Shown here one piece after another: positions 26,946 to 34,223 of a stretch of DNA of 64,000 nt; position 1 is the stretch's first letter; every line of letters starts with the position of its first letter. The stretch comes from Verrucomicrobiaceae bacterium. Lineage in GTDB: Bacteria; Verrucomicrobiota; Verrucomicrobiia; Verrucomicrobiales; Verrucomicrobiaceae. The stretch is taken from positions 1 through 64,000 of the forward strand of contig JAEUHK010000049.1 of the NCBI GenBank assembly GCA_016795465.1. The letters are read 5' to 3'. Position numbers and translations under genes: made by a program. The notes under the pieces were generated by a model that worked only from the letters and a program-made list of their open reading frames with translations, ran no database searches and was not told where the DNA came from.

Positions 26946-27270
26946 GCCGGTTTTTGGCGGGATTCATCCCAGGGTGGTTGGCGTTCATCCTGGGGTCCGT
27001 GGACTTTATCCCAGAGTTGGCGGCTCCTATCCCGGGATGGTCGGCGATCACTCCGGGGTGGATGCCACCCATCCCGGAGTGGCTGACAAATAGATCGGTT
27101 TTGGCGGGGATTATCCCGTTCTAGCCGCCAATCATCCCGGAGTTGCCGGGAAATAGATCGGTTTTGGCGCCAAATAACCCGGATCTGGCGGCTTTTAGAG
27201 CTGGATGGGCGGCACCATCCCGGAATGGCGGCGGGTATCTTGGGATTTTAGCCATCATCCTGGGGTAAAA
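26946..27270. repeat. Array of about 15 imperfect 21-bp repeats
   Basis: The core ATCCCGGGGTGG (with variants) recurs with its first base at 26966, 26987, 27008, 27029, 27050, 27071, 27092, 27113, 27134, 27155, 27176 and 27197, always 21 bp apart. It recurs again at 27217, 27237 and 27257, 20 bp apart. A higher-order 63-bp period is visible: ATAGATCGGTTTTGGCG occurs at about 27089 and 27152. Read as protein, both strands give heptads of the HPGV type, but no frame is open through the array. It lies in the 960-bp gap 26790-27749 with no credible gene. Confidence 0.85.
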
Positions 27271-27404
27271 ATGAACGTACAGTCCAATGGATGGCCGTGA
27301 CCATGCCAGGCTAGTCGAAAGCTGAAACCAGCCCAGCGTCTCGGTCCCAAACGCTCCTTTGGCGAGGCCACACGAAGACGGGAAACGGGAGGACAAAGCT
27401 CGGC

Positions 27405-27535
27405 ACTCGGAGGCGGGGCTCCTGCGATCTAGGGCGGGAATGCAATCCCGCCCTCCGAGGGGGCTCGCGTCACTTCATGGCCAGCGCCGCGAGTGATTCG
27501 CGGATCAAGGCGGGGCCGCGGGAGACGAGGCCGCT
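27405..27535. repeat. Direct repeat copy A: pyrD 3' end and downstream flank
   Basis: These 131 bp align without gaps to 28448-28578 with about 10 mismatches (roughly 92 percent identity, counted by eye). The unit covers the last 21 codons and stop of pyrD, the flank after it, and one type B palindrome arm. The two copies are 1043 bp apart in the same orientation and bracket the DUF2750 gene and the toxin fragment. Confidence 0.9.
27470..27535 (-). pseudogene. Duplicated 3' fragment of pyrD
   Basis: The minus strand encodes SGLVSRGPALIRESLAALAMK and a stop, identical to the end of the intact PyrD (28513-29541) except Phe to Ser. Upstream sequence does not continue pyrD, so it is only a tail fragment. 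Confidence 0.9.
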
Positions 27536-27749
27536 ACAGCATTGAATGCCTGGTATCTTTTTCCATGGAGATGAAATCAGCGGCGAACGTGAGCCCTCAG
27601 TTGACGCGTCTTGACGGAAAGTCGGCGATCAAGAAGGTGCCCGAGGAACGGAAACACTTTCTGGAAGAAGCCGATGCCCCGAATTCATGAATGCGAACCT
27701 TTTGTCAGCCAGTCGCCTGACCCCGTTTCCCCGCAGAAGATAATCACTC
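27536..27749. other. Gap between the pyrD fragment and the DUF2750 gene
   Basis: A plus-strand frame ending at 27690 (41 codons from the ATG at 27568, MKSAANVSPQLTRLDG...) is open but has no recognisable relatives and no good start signal. I see nothing else here. It may be remnant DNA of the captured segment. Confidence 0.35.
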
Positions 27750-28136
27750 ATGCCGCTTCATCCCAAACAAATTGAAAACATCCTCAACCTTTCCGGCCCT
27801 CAAAGGTACGATCACTTCATCAAACAAGTGGCTGATAAGGCTGAAGCATGGGGGTTGTTCTCCGATGGCTGGGCGCTGGCCCAAGATGATGACGGCAAGA
27901 TGGTGTTCCCCTTATGGCCTGGAGAGGAATACGCCAAACTTTGCGCTGTTGGTGACTGGGCTGGCCACGAAGCTAAAAGTATCGACATCGATGACTTGAT
28001 GGATGGGTTGTTGCCGAAGGCGCGTGAAGACGGAACACAGCTTGGAATTTTTCCATCACCGTTAGATCGAGGAGTGATGCCGTCACTTGATGTGTTTGAA
28101 GGCGACATGAATGAGGAATTGAGCAAGTTTGAGTGA
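27750..28136 (+). CDS. DUF2750 domain-containing protein
   Basis: A 128-residue soluble protein that fits DUF2750 along its length. RYDHFIKQVADKAEAWGLFSDGWALAQDDDGKMVFPLWPGEEYA has the family's WGL-DGWA and FPLWP motifs. SIDIDDLMDGLLPKAREDGTQLGIFPSP and a final acidic helix complete it. The function of DUF2750 is not established. Small single-domain proteins of this sort often stand alone as orphan immunity proteins in toxin islands. That reading is supported here by the toxin fragment immediately downstream, but it is an inference. The gene lies between the two copies of the 131-bp direct repeat. Confidence 0.85.
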   Translation: MPLHPKQIENILNLSGPQRYDHFIKQVADKAEAWGLFSDGWALAQDDDGKMVFPLWPGEEYAKLCAVGDWAGHEAKSIDIDDLMDGLLPKAREDGTQLGIFPSPLDRGVMPSLDVFEGDMNEELSKFE

Positions 28137-28158
28137 CGCTCTAACTGTTAATCGTTGA

Positions 28159-28440
28159 GATTCTGAACTAACCACCGTCGATCCCGCCACCTGGCGCAGC
28201 TACACGGTGCGCCTGCTGGATGCGCGGACAGGCTGGGACATCTTTGACATCACGCTGCTGCGTCCCGCGGGCTGGATGGCGGAGCATGCGCGGCGGGTGG
28301 AGGGTCGCAGCGAGGTGTGGGTGGACTTCGAGGAGCTGAACGCCCGCGGCTGGGCGGAGGTGATCGAGGAAGTGCCTGTTGATGACAATGCAGCGCATGG
28401 ACTGTGCCGGGTGGCCGGCCCGGCCAAGGTGACAAGGAAG
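28159..28440 (+). pseudogene. Fragment of a polymorphic-toxin protein (region before a HINT domain)
   Basis: An open stretch without a start codon at its beginning encodes TTVDPATWRSYTVRLLDA, then ITLLRPAGWMAEHARRVEG and FEELNARGWAEVIEEVP. This DPATWR, LLRPxxW, GWAEV order resembles the segment just ahead of HINT domains in RHS-like polymorphic toxins of Planctomycetes and Verrucomicrobia. The HINT catalytic part and the toxin domain are missing. A stop at 28156 precedes it, and after about 28440 it runs into the direct repeat and the pyrD antisense strand. I read it as a decayed remnant; the family match is from memory and needs a profile search. Confidence 0.5.
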
Positions 28441-28447
28441 ACTGGGA

Positions 28448-28578
28448 ACTCGGAGGCGGGGCTCCTGCGATCCAAGGCGGGAATGCCATCCCGCCCTCTG
28501 AGGGGACTCGCGTCACTTCATGGCCAGCGCCGCGAGTGACTCGCGGATGAGAGCGGGGCCGCGGAAGACGAGGCCGCT
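28448..28578. repeat. Direct repeat copy B: native pyrD 3' end and flank
   Basis: This is the partner of 27405-27535. It includes the true end of pyrD (from 28513) and 65 bp of flank with a type B palindrome arm at 28474-28499. Confidence 0.9.
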
Positions 28579-29541
28579 GTAGATTTGGACGAGCTCGGCT
28601 CCGTGCTTGATCTTCTCCGCGGCATGCGATCCTTCGACGATGCCGCCGACGCCGATGAGCGGGATGCCCGGCTTCAACAGCATGCGGAAGGCTTGCAGCA
28701 CAAGCGTGGACCGCTCGCGCACGGGAGCACCGCTGAGGCCGCCGGTTTCATTCGCCAGACAATGGCCGGCGACGGCTTTGCGGTCGATGGTGGTATTCGT
28801 GGCGATGACGCCGTCGAGGTTGATCTCGTTGATGACGCGGGCGAGCGACTCGATTTGCAGGTCGTTGAGGTCCGGGGCGATCTTCACAAGCACCGGCACG
28901 GATTTGCCATGCTCCTTTTTGAGCTCTGCCTGCTCTTTTTTCAACGTGCTGAGCAGGTGGCGCACGGCGTCCTCGGCCTGAAGGTCACGCAGGCCTTTTG
29001 TGTTCGGGCTGGAGATGTTGACGGTGATGTAGTCGGCGGTGCTGTAGGCGGCTTTGAGGCAGTAGAGGTAGTCGTTGACGGCGTTCTCGTTCGGCGTGTC
29101 GAAGTTTTTGCCGATGTTCACGCCGACGACGGCCTTCGAGCGGCGTTTTTCGAGGCGCTGTACGGCGCTGATGATGCCGGGGTTGTTGAAGCCCATGCGG
29201 TTGATGAGGGCGTTGTGCTCCGGCAGGCGAAAGAGACGCGGCTTGGCATTGCCCGGCTGCGGTCGCGGCGTGAGCGTGCCCACCTCGACATGCCCGAGAC
29301 CGAGCGCGGCCCAGGCGTCCGCGGCGCTGGCGGACTTGTCCATGCCCGCGGCGAGGCCGAGGCGGTTCGGAAACGTCAGCCCCAGGCACGAAACGGGTGC
29401 GCCGGAGGCTCCGACCGGTCGCAGGAGCCCGAGCTTGTGCGAGATGACCATCATCTTCACGGTGAGCGAGTGCGCCGTTTCCGCGTCGAGGCGGAATAGC
29501 CAGGGCTTGAGGGCGGGGTAGATGCTTTCGAGCCAGGTCAT
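28513..29541 (-). CDS. pyrD: Dihydroorotate dehydrogenase (quinone), class 2
   Basis: A 342-residue class 2 enzyme that oxidises dihydroorotate to orotate with quinone as acceptor, at the inner membrane, in pyrimidine synthesis. The N-terminal amphipathic extension (MTWLESIYPALKPWLFRLDAE) marks class 2. FMN-site motifs NRLGLAAGMDKSA and LINRMGFNN are present. The catalytic base Ser lies in VNISSPNTKGLR (about 177-178). The C-terminus has GVIATNTT and IGVGGI. The stop is at 28513, within direct repeat copy B. The SGNH hydrolase gene ends 3 bp upstream, so the two form an operon. Confidence 0.96.
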   Translation of the reverse strand: MTWLESIYPALKPWLFRLDAETAHSLTVKMMVISHKLGLLRPVGASGAPVSCLGLTFPNRLGLAAGMDKSASAADAWAALGLGHVEVGTLTPRPQPGNAKPRLFRLPEHNALINRMGFNNPGIISAVQRLEKRRSKAVVGVNIGKNFDTPNENAVNDYLYCLKAAYSTADYITVNISSPNTKGLRDLQAEDAVRHLLSTLKKEQAELKKEHGKSVPVLVKIAPDLNDLQIESLARVINEINLDGVIATNTTIDRKAVAGHCLANETGGLSGAPVRERSTLVLQAFRMLLKPGIPLIGVGGIVEGSHAAEKIKHGAELVQIYSGLVFRGPALIRESLAALAMK

Positions 29542-29544
29542 GGA

Positions 29545-30192
29545 TTAAAAGAGAGCTTTGATTTTCGCGGCGACGGCCTGGCCGAGCTTTTGATGAGCTG
29601 CCGCATCGAGGTGGATGCCATCGACGGGGCTCGGTGTGACGATTTCCTGCGTGTTCAGGTAAGCGCAGCCGAGGGCGGCGGCGACGGCCTCGTAGTGCTT
29701 CGGCAGTTGCTGGCTTCTCGCCTGGGCATTCGTGAGCTTGGCTTCGAGGTCCGGAAGGTGCGAGAGCGGGCCAACGGTCGGCGGGCACATGAGGAGCAGT
29801 CGCGGTGGCTTGGCCGAAAGTCCGGCATCGCTGCTCAAAATGGTCTGCGCGAGGATTTTGGCCCCGACGGCGATTTCGGACGGCGAGACGCCGAAGACGT
29901 TTTTGAGGTCATTGGTGCCCAGCATGAGCACGACGAGGTCGAGCGGCTTGTGAGACTCAAGAATCGCCGGAAGCACGGCCTTGGCATTCCGGACGAGTGC
30001 AAAGGGATCGTCGTGAACGGTCGTGCGGCCGTTTTGGCCTTCTTCGATGATCCGGAAGCCCTCGCCGAGCTCGCGGGCCAGCACGCCGGTCCAGCGCACC
30101 TCGTGCGGATGACGCCGCGGAAAGCTCTCGGTGATGCTTTCCGGGATGAAGCCCCAGGTGTTCGAATCTCCAAAGCAGAGGATGTTTTTCAT
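29545..30192 (-). CDS. SGNH/GDSL hydrolase
   Basis: A 215-residue cytoplasmic-looking esterase with all four SGNH blocks. ILCFGDSNTWG has the nucleophile Ser10. Gly and Asn are in EEGQNGRTT. LMLGTNDLK is block III. DGIHLDAAAH near the C-terminus gives the Asp-His pair. The FGDSNTWG start and REL...GQNGRTT spacing resemble arylesterase-type SGNH hydrolases from Rhizobium and others. The substrate is not known. The gene lies first in an operon with pyrD and diverges from the ribosomal gene cluster; about 150 bp of upstream region are shared. Confidence 0.9.
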   Translation of the reverse strand: MKNILCFGDSNTWGFIPESITESFPRRHPHEVRWTGVLARELGEGFRIIEEGQNGRTTVHDDPFALVRNAKAVLPAILESHKPLDLVVLMLGTNDLKNVFGVSPSEIAVGAKILAQTILSSDAGLSAKPPRLLLMCPPTVGPLSHLPDLEAKLTNAQARSQQLPKHYEAVAAALGCAYLNTQEIVTPSPVDGIHLDAAAHQKLGQAVAAKIKALF

Positions 30193-30341
30193 GCGCCCCT
30201 CTCTATGAGCAAGAGAGGCCGGAACGCACCGGAAAACTGTGAAAATCTGGCTTGCGCGAGGTTTCTTCTGTGGTAGGCATCCCGCCCCCTTGCTCCGGCT
30301 AGGGGATTTCGATTGTTTCTCCCCTCAGCAATCTCCTTCCA

Positions 30342-30455
30342 ATGCGAGTCCGCACTTCCGTCAAACCTCTCTGCGAACTTTGCCGCGTGATCCGTCGCGC
30401 GGGCATCGTCCGTGTCGTCTGCAAAAACCCGCGCCACAAGCAGCGCCAGGGTTGA
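30342..30455 (+). CDS. rpmJ: Ribosomal protein L36
   Basis: A 37-residue reading frame, [20 protein letters not shown] and onward, ending [10 protein letters not shown]. It carries the L36 zinc ribbon (C-x2-C, then C and His). It is the first gene of the set rpmJ-rpsM-rpsK-rpsD, the usual start of the alpha operon. The leader is pyrimidine-rich (CAGCAATCTCCTTCCA) and lacks a Shine-Dalgarno. L36 binds 23S rRNA in the large subunit. Confidence 0.95.
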   Translation: MRVRTSVKPLCELCRVIRRAGIVRVVCKNPRHKQRQG

Positions 30456-30485
30456 TCTGATTTTCACCTCTCACTACACGTTCTT

Positions 30486-30863
30486 ATGCCCCGCCTGCTC
30501 GGAGTCGAAATCCCCAACGACAAAAAGATCGAATACTCGCTGCCTTACATCTACGGCATCGGTCTTCCCATTAGCCGCAAGGTTCTTGCCGCGACAAATA
30601 TTGATCCGAACACCCGTGCAGGCGAGCTCACCGACGAGCAGATCGCCCTCATCACGCAGGTCATCCAGGGCATGAAGCTCCCGATCGAAGGTGACCTTCG
30701 TCGTGAGATCCAGATGCACATGAAGCGCATCCTCGGCATCAACTGCTACCGCGCTCACCGCCACCGCCGTGGTCTTCCCGTGCGCGGCCAGCGCACCCAC
30801 ACGAACGCCCGCACACGTAAAGGTCCGCGTAAGACCGTCGGTGCCCAGAAGGCCTCCAAGTAA
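30486..30863 (+). CDS. rpsM: Ribosomal protein S13
   Basis: A 125-residue protein. LLGVEIPNDKKIEYSLPYIYGIG is the conserved start, and the C-terminal tail has RAHRHRRGLPVRGQRTHTNARTRKGPRKT, which contacts tRNA in the 30S head. It also contacts L5 and L31 across the subunit interface. The leader (CTCTCACTACACGTTCTT) is pyrimidine-rich with no Shine-Dalgarno. Spacing to rpmJ is 30 bp. Confidence 0.98.
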   Translation: MPRLLGVEIPNDKKIEYSLPYIYGIGLPISRKVLAATNIDPNTRAGELTDEQIALITQVIQGMKLPIEGDLRREIQMHMKRILGINCYRAHRHRRGLPVRGQRTHTNARTRKGPRKTVGAQKASK

Positions 30864-30890
30864 TCCTCAACGCGAAGCACTTTACCCATC

Positions 30891-31433
30891 ATGGCTGACG
30901 AAACCATCCCGGCAATCCCCGCTGAAGCTACGGCCGCTCCTGCCGCCGCACCTGCTCCGGCCCCCGCTGCTCCTGCGGCTGACAAGCAACCTACCAGCGG
31001 TGACCGTCAGGTCTCCCAGAGCATCTGGGCAGAGATCGGTGGCGAGGAAGAAGGCGCCAAGATCGTCAAGGCCAAGGGTTCCAAGAACGTCTCGACTGGC
31101 ATCGTCCACGTCAAAGCCACCTTCAACAACACCATCGTCACGGTCACCGACAAGACGGGTGCGAAGATCGGCTCCTCCTCCGCCGGCAAGATGGGCTTCC
31201 GTGGTTCCCGCAAAGGCACCGCTTACGCCGCCCAGGTCGTCGCCCAGGATGCCTGCCGCCAGGCAATGGGGCATGGTCTCCGCGAAGTGGAAGTCCGCCT
31301 AAATGGTCCCGGCTCCGGCCGCGAGTCCGCCGTGCGTGCCGTGCAGGCCCTCGGTGTCGAAGTGACCTCCATCAAGGACGTCACCCCCATCCCGCACAAC
31401 GGCTGCCGTCCGCAGCAGTCCCGTCGCGTTTAA
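30891..31433 (+). CDS. rpsK: Ribosomal protein S11 with long Ala/Pro-rich N-terminal extension
   Basis: The C-terminal 120 residues are a normal S11: [21 protein letters not shown], then [19 protein letters not shown] and [15 protein letters not shown]. Against about 129 residues in most bacteria, this protein has 180. The first 58 residues are an Ala/Pro run followed by an acidic patch ([10 protein letters not shown]), replacing the short basic N-terminus of usual S11. The ATG at 30891 is the first in frame after rpsM and the next Met lies inside the conserved part, so the extension is probably real. S11 lines the mRNA exit platform of the 30S subunit. Confidence 0.95.
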   Translation: MADETIPAIPAEATAAPAAAPAPAPAAPAADKQPTSGDRQVSQSIWAEIGGEEEGAKIVKAKGSKNVSTGIVHVKATFNNTIVTVTDKTGAKIGSSSAGKMGFRGSRKGTAYAAQVVAQDACRQAMGHGLREVEVRLNGPGSGRESAVRAVQALGVEVTSIKDVTPIPHNGCRPQQSRRV

Positions 31434-31462
31434 TTCGAATCCTCTTCCCCCAAATCTGACTC

Positions 31463-32074
31463 ATGGCTCGCTACACTGGTCCTCGTGAAAAAATCGCCCG
31501 CCGCTTTGGCGTCGCGCTTTTTGGCCCCTCCAAAGCCCTCGAACTGCGCAATTTCCCCCCCGGACAGCACGGTGCTCGTAACACCCGCCGCAAGACCTCC
31601 GAATACGGCACCGCCCTCATCGAAAAGCAGAAGCTCCGCTTCCAATACGGCGTGCTTGAAAAGCAGTTCCGCCGCTTCTTCGCCGAGGCTCAGCGCCGCA
31701 AAGGGGTGACCGGTGAAATCCTGCTTCAGATGCTCGAGCTCCGTCTCGACAACGTTTGCTATCGCATGGGCTTCGCGAACACCCGTTTCGCCTCCCGCCA
31801 GCTCGTCTCCCACCGTCACATCACCGTGAACGGCAAGGTCGTGAACATTGCCAGCTACCAGTGCAAGGCAGGTGACGTGGTCGCCGTGAAGGCCGCCCCG
31901 CGCAGCCAGCAGCTTGTCAGCAAGTTCCTCGAAATGACTACCGGCTCTCCTACCTCCGATTGGATGACCGTGGATCGTGACGCCATGAAGGGCACCGTCA
32001 ACCGTGCCCCTGTGCGTGAGGAGATCGCCCCGATCGCCAACGAGCAGCTCGTCGTCGAACTTTACTCCCGCTAA
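31463..32074 (+). CDS. rpsD: Ribosomal protein S4
   Basis: A 203-residue S4. MARYTGPREKIARRFGVALFG starts it, and the S4 RNA-binding domain is RLDNVCYRMGFANTRFASRQLVSHRHITVNGK. The N-terminal zinc cysteines are absent (the C-minus form). S4 nucleates 30S assembly and in many bacteria represses this operon. rpoA and rplQ, which usually follow, are not here; a terminator ends the unit 29 bp after the stop. Confidence 0.98.
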   Translation: MARYTGPREKIARRFGVALFGPSKALELRNFPPGQHGARNTRRKTSEYGTALIEKQKLRFQYGVLEKQFRRFFAEAQRRKGVTGEILLQMLELRLDNVCYRMGFANTRFASRQLVSHRHITVNGKVVNIASYQCKAGDVVAVKAAPRSQQLVSKFLEMTTGSPTSDWMTVDRDAMKGTVNRAPVREEIAPIANEQLVVELYSR

Positions 32075-32102
32075 TTCTCCGCTGGAGCAGATCACCTACT
32101 TC

Positions 32103-32130
32103 AAAAGGGACGCTTTCGAGCGTCCCTTTT
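32103..32130 (+). terminator. Terminator of the ribosomal gene cluster
   Basis: AAAAGGGACGC (32103-32113) pairs fully with GCGTCCCTTTT (32120-32130) around TTTCGA. The stem ends in TTTT. It is symmetrical and might work in both directions. Confidence 0.85.
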
Positions 32131-32181
32131 GCTTTGTTGGCATTGGAACTCTCCGCTCTTTGCCCTTAGCTCTCCGCTCTT

Positions 32182-32484
32182 ATGTCCCCCAACCGCCTCG
32201 AACTCATTGGAAACGAAATCGCCATCGTTTGGAGTGATGGCCATGAGCAATTCATCTCGATGGAAAAGCTTCGCGCCGCCTCGCCAAGCGCCGAAAACAC
32301 CGGCGAGCGTGATCTTCTCGGCCGCCAATATGGTGGCAGCACGCAGAAGAGCTTTCCCGGCGTCACTGTGAAGGACTGGAGAATGGTCGGCGGCTACGCG
32401 ATCCAGTTCGATTTCAGCGATGGCCACAACACGGGCCTCTACACTTTCGATTACCTGCGGGCACTTGATGCACCCGCGGGCTGA
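32182..32484 (+). CDS. DUF971 (GBBH-like N-terminal) protein
   Basis: A 100-residue protein made of one DUF971 domain: LELIGNEIAIVWSDGHEQFISMEKLR, and later VGGYAIQFDFSDGHNTGLYTFDYLR. The fold is the N-terminal domain of gamma-butyrobetaine hydroxylases. Stand-alone forms occur near iron-sulfur or Mrp-type genes in other bacteria, but no such gene is adjacent here. Function unknown. The spacer before the ATG has a direct repeat of CTCTCCGCTCTT. Confidence 0.9.
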   Translation: MSPNRLELIGNEIAIVWSDGHEQFISMEKLRAASPSAENTGERDLLGRQYGGSTQKSFPGVTVKDWRMVGGYAIQFDFSDGHNTGLYTFDYLRALDAPAG

Positions 32485-32492
32485 AAAAGGGA

Positions 32493-33587
32493 TTACGAGG
32501 CTTCTGACGGTGGCGTTTGATTCGTCGGGCCATTGATGGCCTGCAAACGAGAACGCGTGATCTCCGCTCGCGACACATCACGCTCCTCTGGTGAGAGCTC
32601 GCGATCCGCGCCGAGCTGAAGATGCGCGGGCTGGATTTCGAGCAGCAGCAGGTCGAGCAGACTGCGGTCGCAGTTCGTGATGATGTCGAGATCGGCGCCG
32701 AGGCGCAGCATCGACAGCAGGTTCAGCGCTTCTTTCGAGGTGAGCACATGCGCATAGCGCAGGATGGCGTAGGCACGGCCCACCTGGTCGCTGAGCATGG
32801 TGTGATGGTCTTCGAGCAGCTTCGCACGGGCCGTCTGCTCGCTGCGGATCACGCCTTCGATCACCTTTTCGATCTGGGTGATGATCTCCGGCTCTGATTC
32901 ACCCAGCGTGTGCTGGTTCGAGATCTGGAAGAGATTGCCAAGGGCCTCGGTGCCCTCGCCATAGAGACCGCGCACGGCGAGACCGATCTTGCCCACGGCC
33001 TTGATGACGGGGTTGATCTGATCGAGCAGTACCAAACCGGGCAAATGCAGCATCACGGAGGCTCGCATGCCTGTGCCGAGATTCGTGGGGCAGGCAGTGA
33101 GGAAGCCGAGCTTGCCATCAAAGGCATACGGCAGCGCCGCATCCATCTCCGTGTCGATGCGGTCCACGAGCTCGTAAGCTCCGCGAAGGTTCAAACCGGG
33201 GCGGATGCCCTGGAGGCGGAAGTGGTCCTCCTCGTTGATCATCACCGAGATGCTCTGCTTGCGGTCAATGACCACCGCGCAGCCGGTGGTGCGTGCCGCG
33301 TGCTCGCGGCTGACGAGATGACGCTCCACCAGCACCTGTTTGCGGATCTTGCTCAGCTCCGTGTAGTCCACGCTGTAGCCATCCCGCATCTCCGGCAGTT
33401 CCTCGACGACAGGCCGCGCAGCCTTCAGCAGCTCGATGCGCTGATGCTCCTGCGAGAAACCTGGGAAGGGAAAGCCGCGCAGATTGCGGGCAAGGCGCAC
33501 GCGGGAGGTCATCACGATCTCAGAATGCGGACCGCTGCCCTTCATCCAGTCGGCAGGGTTTTTGATGAGGGTGGAAAAACGCATCAT
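32493..33587 (-). CDS. mcsB: Protein arginine kinase McsB
   Basis: A 364-residue ATP:guanido phosphotransferase-fold kinase that phosphorylates arginine on proteins and, in Firmicutes, marks them for ClpCP. Key segments are IVMTSRVRLARNLRGFPFPG, SVMINEEDHFRLQ, the nucleotide-site LTACPTNLGTGMRASVMLHLP and GLYGEGTEALGNLFQISNQ. It lacks the C-terminal insert of creatine kinases, as McsB does. mcsA lies 6 bp upstream and forms its operon. ctsR and clpC, part of the Bacillus operon, are not in the window. Confidence 0.95.
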   Translation of the reverse strand: MMRFSTLIKNPADWMKGSGPHSEIVMTSRVRLARNLRGFPFPGFSQEHQRIELLKAARPVVEELPEMRDGYSVDYTELSKIRKQVLVERHLVSREHAARTTGCAVVIDRKQSISVMINEEDHFRLQGIRPGLNLRGAYELVDRIDTEMDAALPYAFDGKLGFLTACPTNLGTGMRASVMLHLPGLVLLDQINPVIKAVGKIGLAVRGLYGEGTEALGNLFQISNQHTLGESEPEIITQIEKVIEGVIRSEQTARAKLLEDHHTMLSDQVGRAYAILRYAHVLTSKEALNLLSMLRLGADLDIITNCDRSLLDLLLLEIQPAHLQLGADRELSPEERDVSRAEITRSRLQAINGPTNQTPPSEAS

Positions 33588-33593
33588 GGCAGG

Positions 33594-34187
33594 TCAGTTC
33601 ACAGCTCCAGCCTTAGTGTGGCGGTCAATCTCCGCCTTGATCAGCGCAGCGTCTTCGTAGCGCTCCTCCTTCACGGCGAGATCGAGTTCGGCGCGGAGCT
33701 TGCCGAGATCCGGTGGAGGTGGAGCGGGCGTGTCTTCTTTCAGCGTGATGGCCGGAGTGGAGATCGGGGAAGTGGGAGCGGGTGCCGGAGCGGGCGGTGG
33801 CACGGCGCTGCGCCGCGGTTTGGGCGGTGGCGCGGCGGTGATGATGGCGCTGGGACGCTTGCCCACATGGCGCGTGCCTTTGTGCATGCCCCGAAGCAGG
33901 CCCTCGAGGCCCTCACGAAAGGTGTCGTAGCATTCCGGGCAGCCCATACGGCCGATTTTCTTCAACTGTGCCGCCGTGAAGCCGCAGGAAGGGCACGCCA
34001 GGTCAGGCGCGGCATCCACGGCACGCGGTGCCGCGCCTACAAACGCCTCGGCGAGCCCGAAGCCGGTCACCTCGGTCACGCCCTTGGCCTTCGAGCAGGC
34101 CTCACACAGGTTCACCGTGGTCATCTGACCGTTGATGATCTGGGTGAGGAAGACGGTGGCCTCTGCATCACAAACGTCGCATTTCAT
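33594..34187 (-). CDS. mcsA: McsA-like zinc and UVR-domain protein
   Basis: A 197-residue protein with four CxxC pairs (Cys3/6, 28/31, 65/68, 83/86) forming two zinc sites. A Pro-rich linker follows (about 107-155). The C-terminal UVR motif is LRAELDLAVKEERYEDAALIKAEIDRH. This is the McsA layout; McsA activates McsB. The 50-residue Pro/Ala linker is longer than in Bacillus McsA. Its 3' end is 6 bp from mcsB, and the neighbour supports the name. Confidence 0.9.
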   Translation of the reverse strand: MKCDVCDAEATVFLTQIINGQMTTVNLCEACSKAKGVTEVTGFGLAEAFVGAAPRAVDAAPDLACPSCGFTAAQLKKIGRMGCPECYDTFREGLEGLLRGMHKGTRHVGKRPSAIITAAPPPKPRRSAVPPPAPAPAPTSPISTPAITLKEDTPAPPPPDLGKLRAELDLAVKEERYEDAALIKAEIDRHTKAGAVN

Positions 34188-34223
34188 GGGTTTGCGGACC
34201 GTTAGGACGGGGAACCGGACGCG

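Noticed and set aside
26758..27093. Small heptad-repeat proteins (HPGV type) on either strand
   Set aside because: Both strands give short frames only, all broken within the array, with no start signals. The DNA repeat explains them.
26946..27270. CRISPR array
   Set aside because: The units are 21 bp, adjacent and imperfect, with no distinct unique spacers of constant length, and there are no cas genes.
28207..28539. An intact 110-residue gene at the toxin-like fragment
   Set aside because: Similarity stops after about 28400 and the frame then runs through the direct repeat and the pyrD antisense strand, so I treat it as a remnant.
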